25,953 nt of DNA from a virus: positions 1 through 25,953 of IMG/VR virus record IMGVR_UViG_3300020467_000042; one strand, 5' to 3'. Both the position numbers and the translations under genes were made by a program. The notes beneath the pieces are model-generated. The model was not told the origin of the DNA. It worked only from the letters and a program-made list of their open reading frames with translations, and did not search any database. Below are positions 7,420-15,953 of this stretch, piece after piece (the stretch's first letter is position 1; each line of letters begins with the position of its first letter).

Positions 7420-10400
7420 TTATGTAACCTCCTTACCAAAACCTGACGCTGCCCATACAAATGATCTTGCAACCGCAGAAGTACCATTTTTAAAAGTGAC
7501 TTGAAAACCTGACCTACTAATATTAGCAAGTTCGTGAAAATCTCCTGATTGTTGATTAGTCGGAGTCACTACTACAGTTGGGGTTTGCTTAAATGGATTA
7601 GTAAAGGAAACAGAATATTGTTGCGAACCAGTTGTTACTGGACTTGAAATAGATTCTGTTCTTCCTTGTAATTCTAGTGTAGCTCCTAATTTAGTAACAG
7701 CTATATTTTGGTTAGTGTCATTACTTGTTAATATTGCTTTAAATTGAAATGCTCTACCTGTAATTAAAACATTACTAAATTCTTTGTATGCACTCCAAGT
7801 TGGAGAACCTGATGGATTATCGTTAGTTGATCTAACATAAATTGCAGCATTACATTTTGTCGCTTCTGTTGCACCACCAACCGCATCAATATATCCCCAA
7901 CTGTCAATTAAATCTGTTCTATCGTCCCATAGATTATTTAAGTTGAAACTTGAAGCTTCTAATACTTTTTTTAGGTTTACATCATAAGCTTGTGTTAAAT
8001 CTATTGAATTATTATAAATATATTCTCCAGAAGTTGATACAGCATTACTAGAAACACTTAGTGTTAAAGCATCTAATGATGCATCATAAACAGTATTACT
8101 TTTTGACCCTTGAAAGTTAGGGGTATGCTCATCAATTGATCCTACTGCAAGTCTTTCTGATGGAGCTGGAAGATTTGTTGTAACTCTAGTATTATTCCAA
8201 TCAGAATCTTGTGAACCAGGAGAGGGACTTTCTCGTCCACCATCGTCCTCAAATTTAATTAGATAAGTTCCCGCAAGTAACGGAACGATTTTTTGAGTTT
8301 GGTTTCCAGCAGCAGCTACAACTATTTCTTGTGCATCTTTCCATTGCGCTCCTGTTGTTTTACTAGAATGTCTGATGAGGGTTTTGCCTCCTAATAAAAC
8401 GTCAAGTTCTGTAGCACGATTCCAACTTAATATTGCACTTGATTGATCTATAGGCAATAACGTAACTCCGCTTACATTTGAAGGAGGAGCGGTTTTGCCA
8501 TTAGCTACAAAGAAATTACCATTACCTGTAACAAGTTTTGCTGATTGTACGGATCTTAGACCTGATGGGCTAACACTAAAAACTTCTATTTCATAATTAC
8601 CAGCAATAGTATCTAAAATCTCGTAACTTTTTGAGTTTTCAACAGTTCTAGAAATGTAATTACCATTTTGTAGCCTGTATCTTATGTAATGTGTATCAGA
8701 AGTGCTAGTCCAACTTACAATAATTTTAGTTCGTGCTATACCTGTATTTTCATAAATAACTTCTTCTCCTGTAATACCTGTGGGAGATGCAGGTGGTACA
8801 TCTAAATTAGTGACATCTCTAACAGGTAAAGCTATACCACTTTCTATATGATTGTATTTACCAGAGTTATATTCACTAGCAGTAACTGAATAATATGCTC
8901 TATCTTTTTCTTCAACTGATAATACTCTCCAAGTGCTTGCAGCAATCCCTGTTACACTACTAAATGTTTGATATACCCAAATACTATTTGCATTTGGTGC
9001 AGCAGTAAAATGTTGACCTAAACTGAATACATTATTTGATAATCCAGCAACTGTTACTGTCTCAACAGATCCATCAGGTAAAACACAACTCAAAGTTGAG
9101 TTTGGCTCAAAACTTAAATTTACATCTGATCCGTTTTGTGTTTTTGCAAAAATAGTGTCTACTGTGACAGAGTTAGTAGTTGCAGATATTATACGTCCTC
9201 CTCTTCTTTCTCCTGACCTCAATGGATCTGCAATTTCTATAATTTGTCCAGGTCTTACAACAACTCCAGCTTCAATTCCACAGCTAAATGTTACGATTTC
9301 TCTTTCTATATTACTCATGTAAAGCATCCATTTTGCTAAACGAGAAGCCTGACCTCTTGATGTGCAAGCGAAACTGTCTATATTTTTTACAACTGAGCCG
9401 TACCTAGTTTGGTTTGCAGTATCAATTTGCTCAACATAATTTATATCTCTTAGATCTAAATCTAAATATTTTGCAATTACAACTGTTGGTCTTGTTTTTT
9501 GACTTGTATTTGAATAACTAAATCCAGGTTCTAATACATTTGCAAGTGAGAATACATAACTAGAATCTTTAGGAGCATCTTGTGTGATAGTAAAAGAGCC
9601 AGCACTATAAAAAGGCATTGCTCTAAATACAGAACACATTTGATTTATGACGTTATATGCCTCTTTTTGACTATTTAAACATACATTGCAACTAAATCTT
9701 GGTTCTGTATTACCTGTACCTGTACCATCATCAACTTGTTGCGAACAATAAACAGAAGCCTGATAAAAACTAAATTTATCAAGATCAGAATCAGATAAAT
9801 GAGAACCTAAACCATACCTCTCAGAAGTCAAAAGATCATATAAACACCATGCTGGATCGTTTGTAAATTGTGCTGCACCAAGAGTTCCATTAAATGTTCC
9901 TGTATATTCCAAACTGCCATCAGCACGAACAGTTGCATTATGCGGAATTTTAACTTTTATACCATTTACAAGATATTTTCTACTCGGAACAGATGTAAAT
10001 TGTTCTGCATCTACTTTTAATCCAACTAATGCGCTATTTGGATAACTTCTTTTGTCGTATTTTATTTCTACATAATTATTAAATTGAAAAGCATCAATAA
10101 TTTTGCTCGATGAACTATTAGAAGTTATTCTTGTTACTCTTATATTTACAGGAAAAGCACCACTTAAATTTACTAAATAATCTCTCACATAAGCATCAGG
10201 AGTTCTACCAGAAATAGTGCCACTATTTCCAGAAACAACAGTTTGATAACCACCGCCAGAATATTGAACAGCAATTGCTAATTCCACACTAGTACCAAAT
10301 ATATCTCCCTCATCACTAAATTTCTGTAATTGTGGAACTGTTATCTGTATAGAAACAGCATCAACATCTGAATCTGTTATTTGTATAACTTTAGGAGAAC

Positions 10401-10722
10401 CTTGTTCTACCAAAGAAAAACCAGTTGCTTTAGTTGTTGCAACATCTCTTGTTATTGGTATTACTGTTTGACTAGACGTACCAGTTCTAACCTCAAAACT
10501 TACATCTTTAAAATTAAAAGAACCATCACTAGCTTGAAGTGGTGTGTTGTTAAGAAATATTGATTTTGCTCCATCGACAAGTCCTCCAATTTCTCCTTCT
10601 CCTATAAGATCGAGAACTCTAGCAAAAGCTTTTGAGTCAAGATTATCTTTGGCTTCGTGTGGACTTCCACCTCCACCTCCACCTCCTTTTCCTCCACCTC
10701 CACCAGAACCAATAATCTTCAT
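7420..10722 (-). CDS. J: Tail tip / host specificity protein, lambda J-like (1100 aa)
   Basis: This is the central tail-tip protein, which forms the hub under the tail tube and carries the receptor-binding end. Residues 5-20 are a glycine run (GGGGGKGGGGGGGS) followed by PHEAKDNLDSKAFARVLDLI and GEIGGLVDGAKSIFLNNTPL, the diagnostic J start. Residues about 180-480 hold the tip core (DYLVNLSGAFPVNIRVTRIT, YDKRSYPNSALVGLKVDAEQ, YDLLTSERYGLG, RYGSVV). Residues about 644-735 and 745-850 are two fibronectin-III-like stretches. The C-terminus (about 1025-1097) has FTNPFKQTPTVVVTPTN and ARSFVWAASGFGKEV, like a small lectin-type beta domain. Length is close to lambda J (about 1130). The start overlaps the I-like gene stop as ATGA. 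The fibre locus follows directly. Confidence 0.93.
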   Translation of the reverse strand: MKIIGSGGGGGKGGGGGGGSPHEAKDNLDSKAFARVLDLIGEGEIGGLVDGAKSIFLNNTPLQASDGSFNFKDVSFEVRTGTSSQTVIPITRDVATTKATGFSLVEQGSPKVIQITDSDVDAVSIQITVPQLQKFSDEGDIFGTSVELAIAVQYSGGGYQTVVSGNSGTISGRTPDAYVRDYLVNLSGAFPVNIRVTRITSNSSSSKIIDAFQFNNYVEIKYDKRSYPNSALVGLKVDAEQFTSVPSRKYLVNGIKVKIPHNATVRADGSLEYTGTFNGTLGAAQFTNDPAWCLYDLLTSERYGLGSHLSDSDLDKFSFYQASVYCSQQVDDGTGTGNTEPRFSCNVCLNSQKEAYNVINQMCSVFRAMPFYSAGSFTITQDAPKDSSYVFSLANVLEPGFSYSNTSQKTRPTVVIAKYLDLDLRDINYVEQIDTANQTRYGSVVKNIDSFACTSRGQASRLAKWMLYMSNIEREIVTFSCGIEAGVVVRPGQIIEIADPLRSGERRGGRIISATTNSVTVDTIFAKTQNGSDVNLSFEPNSTLSCVLPDGSVETVTVAGLSNNVFSLGQHFTAAPNANSIWVYQTFSSVTGIAASTWRVLSVEEKDRAYYSVTASEYNSGKYNHIESGIALPVRDVTNLDVPPASPTGITGEEVIYENTGIARTKIIVSWTSTSDTHYIRYRLQNGNYISRTVENSKSYEILDTIAGNYEIEVFSVSPSGLRSVQSAKLVTGNGNFFVANGKTAPPSNVSGVTLLPIDQSSAILSWNRATELDVLLGGKTLIRHSSKTTGAQWKDAQEIVVAAAGNQTQKIVPLLAGTYLIKFEDDGGRESPSPGSQDSDWNNTRVTTNLPAPSERLAVGSIDEHTPNFQGSKSNTVYDASLDALTLSVSSNAVSTSGEYIYNNSIDLTQAYDVNLKKVLEASSFNLNNLWDDRTDLIDSWGYIDAVGGATEATKCNAAIYVRSTNDNPSGSPTWSAYKEFSNVLITGRAFQFKAILTSNDTNQNIAVTKLGATLELQGRTESISSPVTTGSQQYSVSFTNPFKQTPTVVVTPTNQQSGDFHELANISRSGFQVTFKNGTSAVARSFVWAASGFGKEVT

Positions 10723-11339
10723 ACTTCTACCTGCTCATTCTCAATATTTGCTGACACCACTACAGAACCAACCATTACACGACCATATATCACAGGAACA
10801 GCAACTCCTGCTCTGCTAGTGTTTTGTATACCACTAAAATTAAATGATCTTCTTGGATCTTGATTTTCTTCTGGAATAGTATCAACAGGTGTGAGCATTG
10901 TAGATACTCCGTTTAAAACCATAGCAGCACCAACATAAGATACTATTGTACCTACTTTTGTAAAAAATCCTCCAGCTACAGCGGTCTTTCCAAAAATACT
11001 TGAATAACCAAAAGCACCTGCTCCCGGAAACATAAAACTTATACCTATTAATGCTGCCCCAAACAATATTTGCCTACCAGCACCACCTCCAGCACCTCCA
11101 ACAACAGGAACTATTTTTATGTCATTTTGTCCTATGGGATAATGTAATTCCTCATCATTTAAAGACCAATTTTTATCAACTATTATTTTGTAATAATTAT
11201 TAGCCATATGACTTTCTAGTTGAGGAAAATTAACGACTAAAAATCTTACAGCTTGTGCAGCATTATTAACTTCTGCCTCAAAAGTTCTCTGACCTAAAAA
11301 CTTTGCAAGTTCTCCGTATAGCTTAATTTTCTTTAGCAT
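10719..11339 (-). CDS. I: Tail assembly protein, lambda I-like
   Basis: This 206-residue protein has the two-part design of the lambda I family. Residues about 1-82 look ubiquitin-like (KKIKLYGELAKFLGQRTFEA, AVRFLVVNFPQLE, YKIIVDKNW, LHYPIGQNDIKIVPVVGGA). Then comes a Gly/Ala-rich hydrophobic segment (RQILFGAALIGISFMFPGAG ... VGTIVSYVGAAMVLNGVSTM) with membrane-like character, and a C-terminal tail (RSFNFSGIQNTSRAGVAVPV, IYGRVMVGS) typical of the family. It lies between K and J as in lambda, where it is needed for tail-tip assembly. The start ATG 11339 lies 17 bases inside the end of K. Recognition rests on motifs and gene order. Confidence 0.9.
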   Translation of the reverse strand: MLKKIKLYGELAKFLGQRTFEAEVNNAAQAVRFLVVNFPQLESHMANNYYKIIVDKNWSLNDEELHYPIGQNDIKIVPVVGGAGGGAGRQILFGAALIGISFMFPGAGAFGYSSIFGKTAVAGGFFTKVGTIVSYVGAAMVLNGVSTMLTPVDTIPEENQDPRRSFNFSGIQNTSRAGVAVPVIYGRVMVGSVVVSANIENEQVEV

Positions 11340-12030
11340 AACGAATCCTTTTACCTGTACATTTTAGCAACCATTCATCTAATAAATCACGACTTGATAA
11401 TCTATTTTGTAGATGATGCAAAACTGTTTGCTGTCCTAAGTAAACACCAATATGATTTAATCCGCTACTACTTATTGACATTAATAATAAATCTCCATAC
11501 TGCAAATCTTCTTGTTGATTTAATTCTCTAAATCCTGTTTGTTCATAACAATCATTAAACATCGGATTTTCAACAAAGTCATTAGGATCGTTTGGTCTTA
11601 CCCAATCTTTTAATTCTATTCCTAATTCTTCTGCATACCAATCTCTACATAAACTCCAGCAATCATTTACACCCCATACCCATTTCCTACCAATAAGAGG
11701 GGCTTTATAACCACATGGCTCGCAATATTTCCAATCATTAGAATCAGGTTGTACAATCCACCATTTTAAATTTGATTTTTCACAAGCTACCTTATCTGCC
11801 TCACTTGGATTTGCACTAGTAAATGGATGGCTATGAATGACAGCAGTTACCTCTCCCTGTTCTTCTGCGTCTACCCAATCTTCGGGAGACAATATAAATT
11901 GATCGTTTGGATTTGCAGCTAAATTTTGACATGGGAAATACACCTCTTTGCCTTTTTTTATAATTAATAAGCCACATGACTCATTTGGCCTACTTTCTAA
12001 TGCGTGTTGAAGTGCCTCAGTTTGCCACAC
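11323..12030 (-). CDS. K: Tail assembly peptidase, lambda K-like (JAMM + NlpC/P60)
   Basis: Two peptidase domains are visible. Residues about 5-95 are a Mov34/JAB1 metalloprotease domain: E17 in NESCGLL and the JAMM motif HSHPFTSANPSEAD (H66, H68, S76, D79). Residues about 105-232 are an NlpC/P60 domain: GVNDCWSLCRDWY (C124, nucleophile), GLNHIGVYLG (H193) and a downstream VLHH that can supply the third residue. All catalytic positions are intact, so peptidoglycan or stem-peptide cleavage during entry or tip assembly is plausible. The start is GTG, sharing its G with the L stop (TAGTG). A C-x2-C pair (YCEPCGY, residues 103-106) bridges the domains. Confidence 0.93.
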   Translation of the reverse strand: MWQTEALQHALESRPNESCGLLIIKKGKEVYFPCQNLAANPNDQFILSPEDWVDAEEQGEVTAVIHSHPFTSANPSEADKVACEKSNLKWWIVQPDSNDWKYCEPCGYKAPLIGRKWVWGVNDCWSLCRDWYAEELGIELKDWVRPNDPNDFVENPMFNDCYEQTGFRELNQQEDLQYGDLLLMSISSSGLNHIGVYLGQQTVLHHLQNRLSSRDLLDEWLLKCTGKRIRYAKEN

Positions 12031-12653
12031 TAGAAAAATCCTCCCACACCAGGGAAATCTTCGGGTAAAACTTGACGTTTAGGTAGTCTTACACCATCTA
12101 AATCAAAACTTGCAGCTAATTCAAAAGAAACCTCTGCTCTGTTTTCTCCTGATTTACGATCTATAAAAAATATTTCATCAGGAAACTTTGCTGTTGGATC
12201 AGCAGTTCCAAATGTATTCTGACCTGACTCTAAATCTACAAAACTACCATCTTCTTGTAATAGAAGAGAACTATCTTCTAGCAAAATGTCTCCTCCAGCA
12301 AAGTTATCATCATCAATAAATCTTCTTAAAGTTCTTATTCTTGTTACTTTTGCACCTTCTAAGCCTTGAGGTAATGTTAAAAGAATAGTAGTTATGTTTC
12401 CAAAAATATTAGATATTTTTAAATTTGGTCTTGGTAATTGTTTACCATTATATTCAAAACCTTCCGCTTGTATTGGCATTCTTGTATACTCATTGCTATC
12501 AAAAATTAGATTCGCATCATTGTTAGTTCCAACACCATTATGAAAATAATAGGTTTGAGAGACACCATGCATAGTTGTATTTAACTCAAGTTGAAAAAGC
12601 TCAACAATATTATCTATATTTGGATTTTGTAACTGAGATACAGGTACGGCCAT
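12030..12653 (-). CDS. L: Minor tail protein, lambda L-like, lacking the cysteine-rich site
   Basis: This 207-residue protein lies between M and K. Family features are IVELFQLEL near the N-terminus, YTRMPIQAEGFEYNGKQLPR, LKISNIFGNITTILL, VTRIRTLRRFIDDDNFAG, FPDEIFFIDRKSGENRAEVS and FELAASFDLDGVRLPKRQV. Lambda L ends in a domain whose cysteines bind an Fe-S cluster. Here the protein has no cysteine at all, and PKRQV is followed almost at once by LPEDFPGVGGFF, as if the metal-binding stretch were cut out. It also has a repetitive acidic insertion (DILLEDSSLLLQEDGSFVDL) before NTFGTADPTA. The start is ATG 12653, overlapping the M stop (TAATG). The role is tip assembly by homology and gene order. 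Confidence 0.88.
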   Translation of the reverse strand: MAVPVSQLQNPNIDNIVELFQLELNTTMHGVSQTYYFHNGVGTNNDANLIFDSNEYTRMPIQAEGFEYNGKQLPRPNLKISNIFGNITTILLTLPQGLEGAKVTRIRTLRRFIDDDNFAGGDILLEDSSLLLQEDGSFVDLESGQNTFGTADPTAKFPDEIFFIDRKSGENRAEVSFELAASFDLDGVRLPKRQVLPEDFPGVGGFF

Positions 12654-13000
12654 TATGGTTCAAATACTTCTGTAAAGGTAACTGATATTGTGGCAAGACC
12701 AGGAAAATTAATAGTTTTCTTTCTATTTAAAGCACGATATTTACTTGTCGTTGGCTCATCAGGTGCTTGCCAATTAAAATAATCCCCATCCTCAATACGA
12801 GCATCAAGAAAAGTTTCTATTGTGTCACTTTCTGCTTCCGTGATATTTTCAAATCTAAGATTATAAGATTTTGGATTAATATTTAATCCAAATTTTACTA
12901 CCTGTTCATATCCGTCTTGAAATCTTGTCCTCGACACAAAAGGACTTACATCTTTTGTTACACCATAAACAGGTTCAATAGATGGAAATGTTTGAGCCAT
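12653..13000 (-). CDS. M: Minor tail protein, lambda M-like
   Basis: This 115-residue protein has the marks of the lambda M family: FPSIEPVYGVTKDVSPFVSR, TRFQDGYEQVVKFGLN, SYNLRFENITEAESDTIETF, GDYFNWQAPDE, KYRALNRKKTINFPG and ATISVTFTEVFEP at the end. Length is close to lambda M (109). In lambda it joins the tip complex with L, I, J and K around the tape measure. It is encoded between the tape measure and L, with the start ATG overlapping the tape-measure stop (TAATG). The call is firm. Confidence 0.92.
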   Translation of the reverse strand: MAQTFPSIEPVYGVTKDVSPFVSRTRFQDGYEQVVKFGLNINPKSYNLRFENITEAESDTIETFLDARIEDGDYFNWQAPDEPTTSKYRALNRKKTINFPGLATISVTFTEVFEP

Positions 13001-15234
13001 TATGACAATAAACCTCCTGGTCGTTTTTGTCTGATAAGTTCTGCCTGTACTGCCATGCCAAGCATTTTTCCTAATTCAGCAGCTTGAGTTGAGTCTGATT
13101 CAACACTTGATCCTGTTGCATCAACATTAACACTTATATTACCAACTCCTCCTCCTTGTGCTATTACTCCAAGTTTTCCATCTTTACCACGTTTCAGCGG
13201 GAGTATACCTTCTGCCCCAGACTCGGCCATTAAACCTGCACCATTTGCCATTGGAAAAATGGTTGGACGATCAACTATGCCTCCCATTTTGTATGGGACA
13301 ACTTTATTTTGAGCAAATACATTTCCTTTAGCATTCTTCTCAACTACACCGCCTTTTTCAAAACCTAAGAATTTTTCTAATCCAGGTGCTACTGCAAATA
13401 AAGTTTTGAAAAACAAAGCTTTTAAAATCATTCTTTGTAAGTCAGCTAATATCGATCTTGCTAACTCGCCAAAACTAGCTTTTCCTGTCATTGCAAGTTC
13501 TACAAAACCATCTGCAAGTTTATTTATAGAATTAACAGCAAGTTCCCCAATCTGTGTGTTTAAATCCATTGCAGATTCTGCAATTTTTTTAAATTCTTCT
13601 TTAAAATTATATGTTTCATTTTTATTTTCAATTAACTTTGCTTTTATTTCATCAAGTTCCATTTTAAATTCTGGACCTTGAATCTCTATCATTTCATCTC
13701 TAATTGCTCTTGCTTCTCTATCTATTTCTAAAGCATCAAATTTTTCTTGAGTTATTAGTCCTAGCTGTAACTGACGTTTTGCAAGTTTTTCATTTATTTT
13801 ATCTTGTGATATAGGTTCATCAAAATTACTTTCAGCCGTACCACTCTCAGATGGGTTTGCAGCATAAAAATCTTGCATATTAAGCATAGCTAAATCTCTA
13901 GCTCTCTTAATTCTGTTAAATCTAGCTCTGTCTTTTGGATCGGTGCTTTTATCTAATCCCTGTCTAATAGCAATAGTGTAAGCATCACTACTACTCTTGA
14001 CTTTGTTTTCTAAATTTGTTCTTTGATTTTCTGTTCCAATATTAAATAGCCTTCCAAGACCCTCAATTATTCTATTTATAGAATTAACTATACTAGTTGC
14101 TAATCTTTGGAAGAATGCCCCTATAGGCTGCATAATTCTTCCAAGATGTAATTGTAATTGTTGCATTGCAACAGTTAATTTTTGCCCTGCATCCATTCCA
14201 CTATCAGCCATTTTTAAAGCTGCTTCTCTATGATCATCACTAAGCTTGACAACAAACTTCATAACATCATTAAGACCAACAGTTCCATCTCTCAAGTCTT
14301 TCTGCAACTCAGGTAGTGTTCGTCCTGTTGCTGTAGCAAATTTAACCACGGCTCCTGGTAATCTTTCTCCGAGCTGACCTTGTAATTCTTCGGCCGACAC
14401 CTTACCTTTACCAAAAATCTGCGACATCGCTCGAATAGCAGATTGCACATCTTCAGCATCTCCACCTGTTGCCTTGATAGCCTCAGATACACCTCTGAAA
14501 ACTTTTTCAGCATCTTCTACATTTCCACCAGCACCGATAACAGATGCAGATAAAGTAGTAAATTGTTTTGTAGATGCACCAATTGGTACATTTAATTCTC
14601 TAGAAACAGTTGATATAACTTTTTGTGCTTTTGAAAAATCTCTTTGTGTTTTAGTTACACCTTTTAAAGCAATCTCTAAACGACCAATTTGAGCAGCATA
14701 TTTAGCAGCCGCACTAGCCGCTCTTACAGTATCTATTGCACCTCCAACGGCAGCCCCTGCAACAGCACCTGCCGGGCCTCCTAAAGCAGCACCTGTAAGA
14801 GCCATTTGACCTGTAGCTCCAAAATTACCTGCCATAGAACCAGCCATTGCACCAAGTGCTGCTCTACCTCCAACTCCAAATTTAGAAGCCTTAAGTCTTC
14901 CAAACATTCCTTTTGGTTGGATTTGTGTAAATGATTTTAATTTTGCATTATTTGCATCAATTGCTGCTCCAAGTTTTTTAAATTCAGCACCACCAATCTT
15001 TACTTCATTCCTAAGTGCTTTTAATGTTCTTTCTTTCTGCTTAAATTGATTTACACTTTTTGGTACAAGTGCAATTGTTGTTTTTATATTATTATTAAGG
15101 CTTTTTATTCCTGTTTGATTTAGTGGCTTAAATGCTTTATCTAATTGTTTTAGTGAACGTGTTAATCCAGTAAGATCTTCTAGACCTTTTAAATCTATTT
15201 CAATAGTAAATTTTTCTAACTTCTTAGCTGCCAC
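13000..15234 (-). CDS. H: Tail tape measure protein, lambda H-like (744 aa)
   Basis: The start is GTG 15234, with a strong AGGAG ribosome binding site at 15242-15246 (spacing 7) inside the end of the T region. Residues 1-110 are Lys/Leu-rich and helical. Residues about 124-170 are an Ala/Gly-rich hydrophobic stretch. Residues about 180-400 match the tape-measure N-terminal domain: KAQKVISTVSRELNVPIGAS, AIRAMSQIFGKGKVSAEELQ, GQLGERLPGAVVKFA, MQQLQLHLGRIMQPIGAFFQ. The C-terminus has FGELARSILADLQRMILKAL, MGGIVDRPTIFPMANGAGLM and AESGAEGILPLKRGKDGKLG, as in lambda H and relatives. At about 1.5 angstrom per residue this suggests a tail near 110 nm; C-terminal processing would shorten that slightly. 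It sits after G/T and before M, as in lambda. Confidence 0.94.
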   Translation of the reverse strand: MAAKKLEKFTIEIDLKGLEDLTGLTRSLKQLDKAFKPLNQTGIKSLNNNIKTTIALVPKSVNQFKQKERTLKALRNEVKIGGAEFKKLGAAIDANNAKLKSFTQIQPKGMFGRLKASKFGVGGRAALGAMAGSMAGNFGATGQMALTGAALGGPAGAVAGAAVGGAIDTVRAASAAAKYAAQIGRLEIALKGVTKTQRDFSKAQKVISTVSRELNVPIGASTKQFTTLSASVIGAGGNVEDAEKVFRGVSEAIKATGGDAEDVQSAIRAMSQIFGKGKVSAEELQGQLGERLPGAVVKFATATGRTLPELQKDLRDGTVGLNDVMKFVVKLSDDHREAALKMADSGMDAGQKLTVAMQQLQLHLGRIMQPIGAFFQRLATSIVNSINRIIEGLGRLFNIGTENQRTNLENKVKSSSDAYTIAIRQGLDKSTDPKDRARFNRIKRARDLAMLNMQDFYAANPSESGTAESNFDEPISQDKINEKLAKRQLQLGLITQEKFDALEIDREARAIRDEMIEIQGPEFKMELDEIKAKLIENKNETYNFKEEFKKIAESAMDLNTQIGELAVNSINKLADGFVELAMTGKASFGELARSILADLQRMILKALFFKTLFAVAPGLEKFLGFEKGGVVEKNAKGNVFAQNKVVPYKMGGIVDRPTIFPMANGAGLMAESGAEGILPLKRGKDGKLGVIAQGGGVGNISVNVDATGSSVESDSTQAAELGKMLGMAVQAELIRQKRPGGLLS

Positions 15235-15574
15235 TCTTCTTCTCCTTATTTATCTCACGAAGAGCTACAGATTCCATAAGTTGTAAGCCCTCTAACATTT
15301 CTTGGCGGTTTTCTACATTGTAAAGGTCAAATAGACCTCCAGCAAGCAATAAAACCTCGTATTTTAATCCTACTACACCTCCAAAGGACATATTCCATTG
15401 TGTTTGTATTCTTAAAAACATCATAACAATTTCCCAATTATCTTCCCACACTTCAAAATCAGTACTTACCTCTGGTTGCTTCTCTATTTTGATACCGAAT
15501 GCTTTTGCATCTTCCTCGGTACTATCTATTATCTGTTTGCCACCCGAAGCCCAGTATATGGCAGCATCAGTTAG
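15224..15574 (-). CDS. T: T region of tail assembly chaperone, reached by -1 frameshift from G
   Basis: This frame has no ATG. A GTG at 15451 exists, but the frame is open further back, through 15574 to a stop at 15605-15607, and overlaps the end of G. Read after the slip at GGGAAAC it begins LTDAAIYWASGGKQIIDSTE and adds 116 residues, giving a G-T fusion of about 226 residues. The body (WEDNWEIVMMFLRIQTQWN, GGVVGLKYEVLLLAGGLFDL, LEGLQLMESVALREINKEKK) resembles the T parts of lambda-like phages. In lambda, G and G-T chaperones coat the tape measure during tail assembly and T binds the tail tube protein. The end overlaps the tape-measure start. Expression solely by frameshift is inferred; independent initiation at GTG 15451 would give only 75 residues. 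Confidence 0.88.
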   Translation of the reverse strand, partial: LTDAAIYWASGGKQIIDSTEEDAKAFGIKIEKQPEVSTDFEVWEDNWEIVMMFLRIQTQWNMSFGGVVGLKYEVLLLAGGLFDLYNVENRQEMLEGLQLMESVALREINKEKKSGS

Positions 15575-15903
15575 TTTCCCACTTGTGCATTTGCATAGAA
15601 TTTTCTAAATGCTGCTAAAACTGCTGCAACAAAATCTGTGTCCTCTGCAAATTCTTTAAGGATTGTTTTACTGAAAGATATAGGAGTACCATCTTCTTCA
15701 TTTACATCTTCCCAACCTACTAAAATTTTTGACAAAGCAGAATACTCATCCTCATCTTCAAATTTGTTTAACTCAGTTCTTGATAATCGTGCAAATTTTC
15801 CTGTAAATGATGTTTTCTCAAATTCGCCCGGTATTGTCTCAGAAGGACGTTCTACTTCAACAGGCCAAGGATAGACCTTGGTCTTTTTACGAACAAATGC
15901 CAT
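15571..15903 (-). CDS. G: Tail assembly chaperone, lambda G-like (110 aa)
   Basis: The start is ATG 15903 and the stop TAA is at 15571-15573. It is a small protein with a basic N-terminus (MAFVRKKTKVYPWPVEVERP), then TSFTGKFARLSRTELNKFED, LSKILVGWEDVNEEDGTPIS and FSKTILKEFAEDTDFVAAVL, ending FRKFYANAQVGN. The LVGWEDV segment with a preceding Glu/Asp-rich helix and the ending AVLAAFRKFY are typical of this chaperone class. It is placed exactly between tail tube and tape measure. Its last three sense codons, GTG GGA AAC, contain the slip site. Most ribosomes should make G alone and a minority G-T, as in lambda (established for the family). Confidence 0.9.
   Translation of the reverse strand: MAFVRKKTKVYPWPVEVERPSETIPGEFEKTSFTGKFARLSRTELNKFEDEDEYSALSKILVGWEDVNEEDGTPISFSKTILKEFAEDTDFVAAVLAAFRKFYANAQVGN
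15574..15580 (-). promoter_or_regulatory. -1 programmed frameshift site G GGA AAC
   Basis: On the minus strand the 0-frame codons are GTG GGA AAC TAA, so the heptamer GGGAAAC has the X XXY YYZ form immediately before the stop. Slipping back one base pairs GGG and AAA and continues CTA ACT GAT in the T frame. Lambda uses GGGAAAG at the same place. The T frame is open for about 380 bases through this point with no ATG start. Confidence 0.9.
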
Positions 15904-15953
15904 AAAGACTAAATAATATATATACTTCTATACTTTAGCTAGGAAGTCAATAG

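Noticed and set aside
10668-10706. Simple repeat of CCACCT/CCTCCA units as a phase-variable tract
   Set aside because: It encodes the glycine-rich N-terminus normal for J proteins; the units are imperfect and interrupted, so slippage control is not supported.
10544-10819. Proline-rich plus-strand frame near 10.7 kb
   Set aside because: The proline run is the complement of the glycine run at the start of J (tandem CCTCCACC-like triplets); no independent support.
15224-15451. Stand-alone 75-residue gene starting at GTG 15451
   Set aside because: The frame is open upstream into the G gene and joins it at a GGGAAAC slip site; the GTG has no convincing ribosome binding site. It is treated as the T part of G-T.
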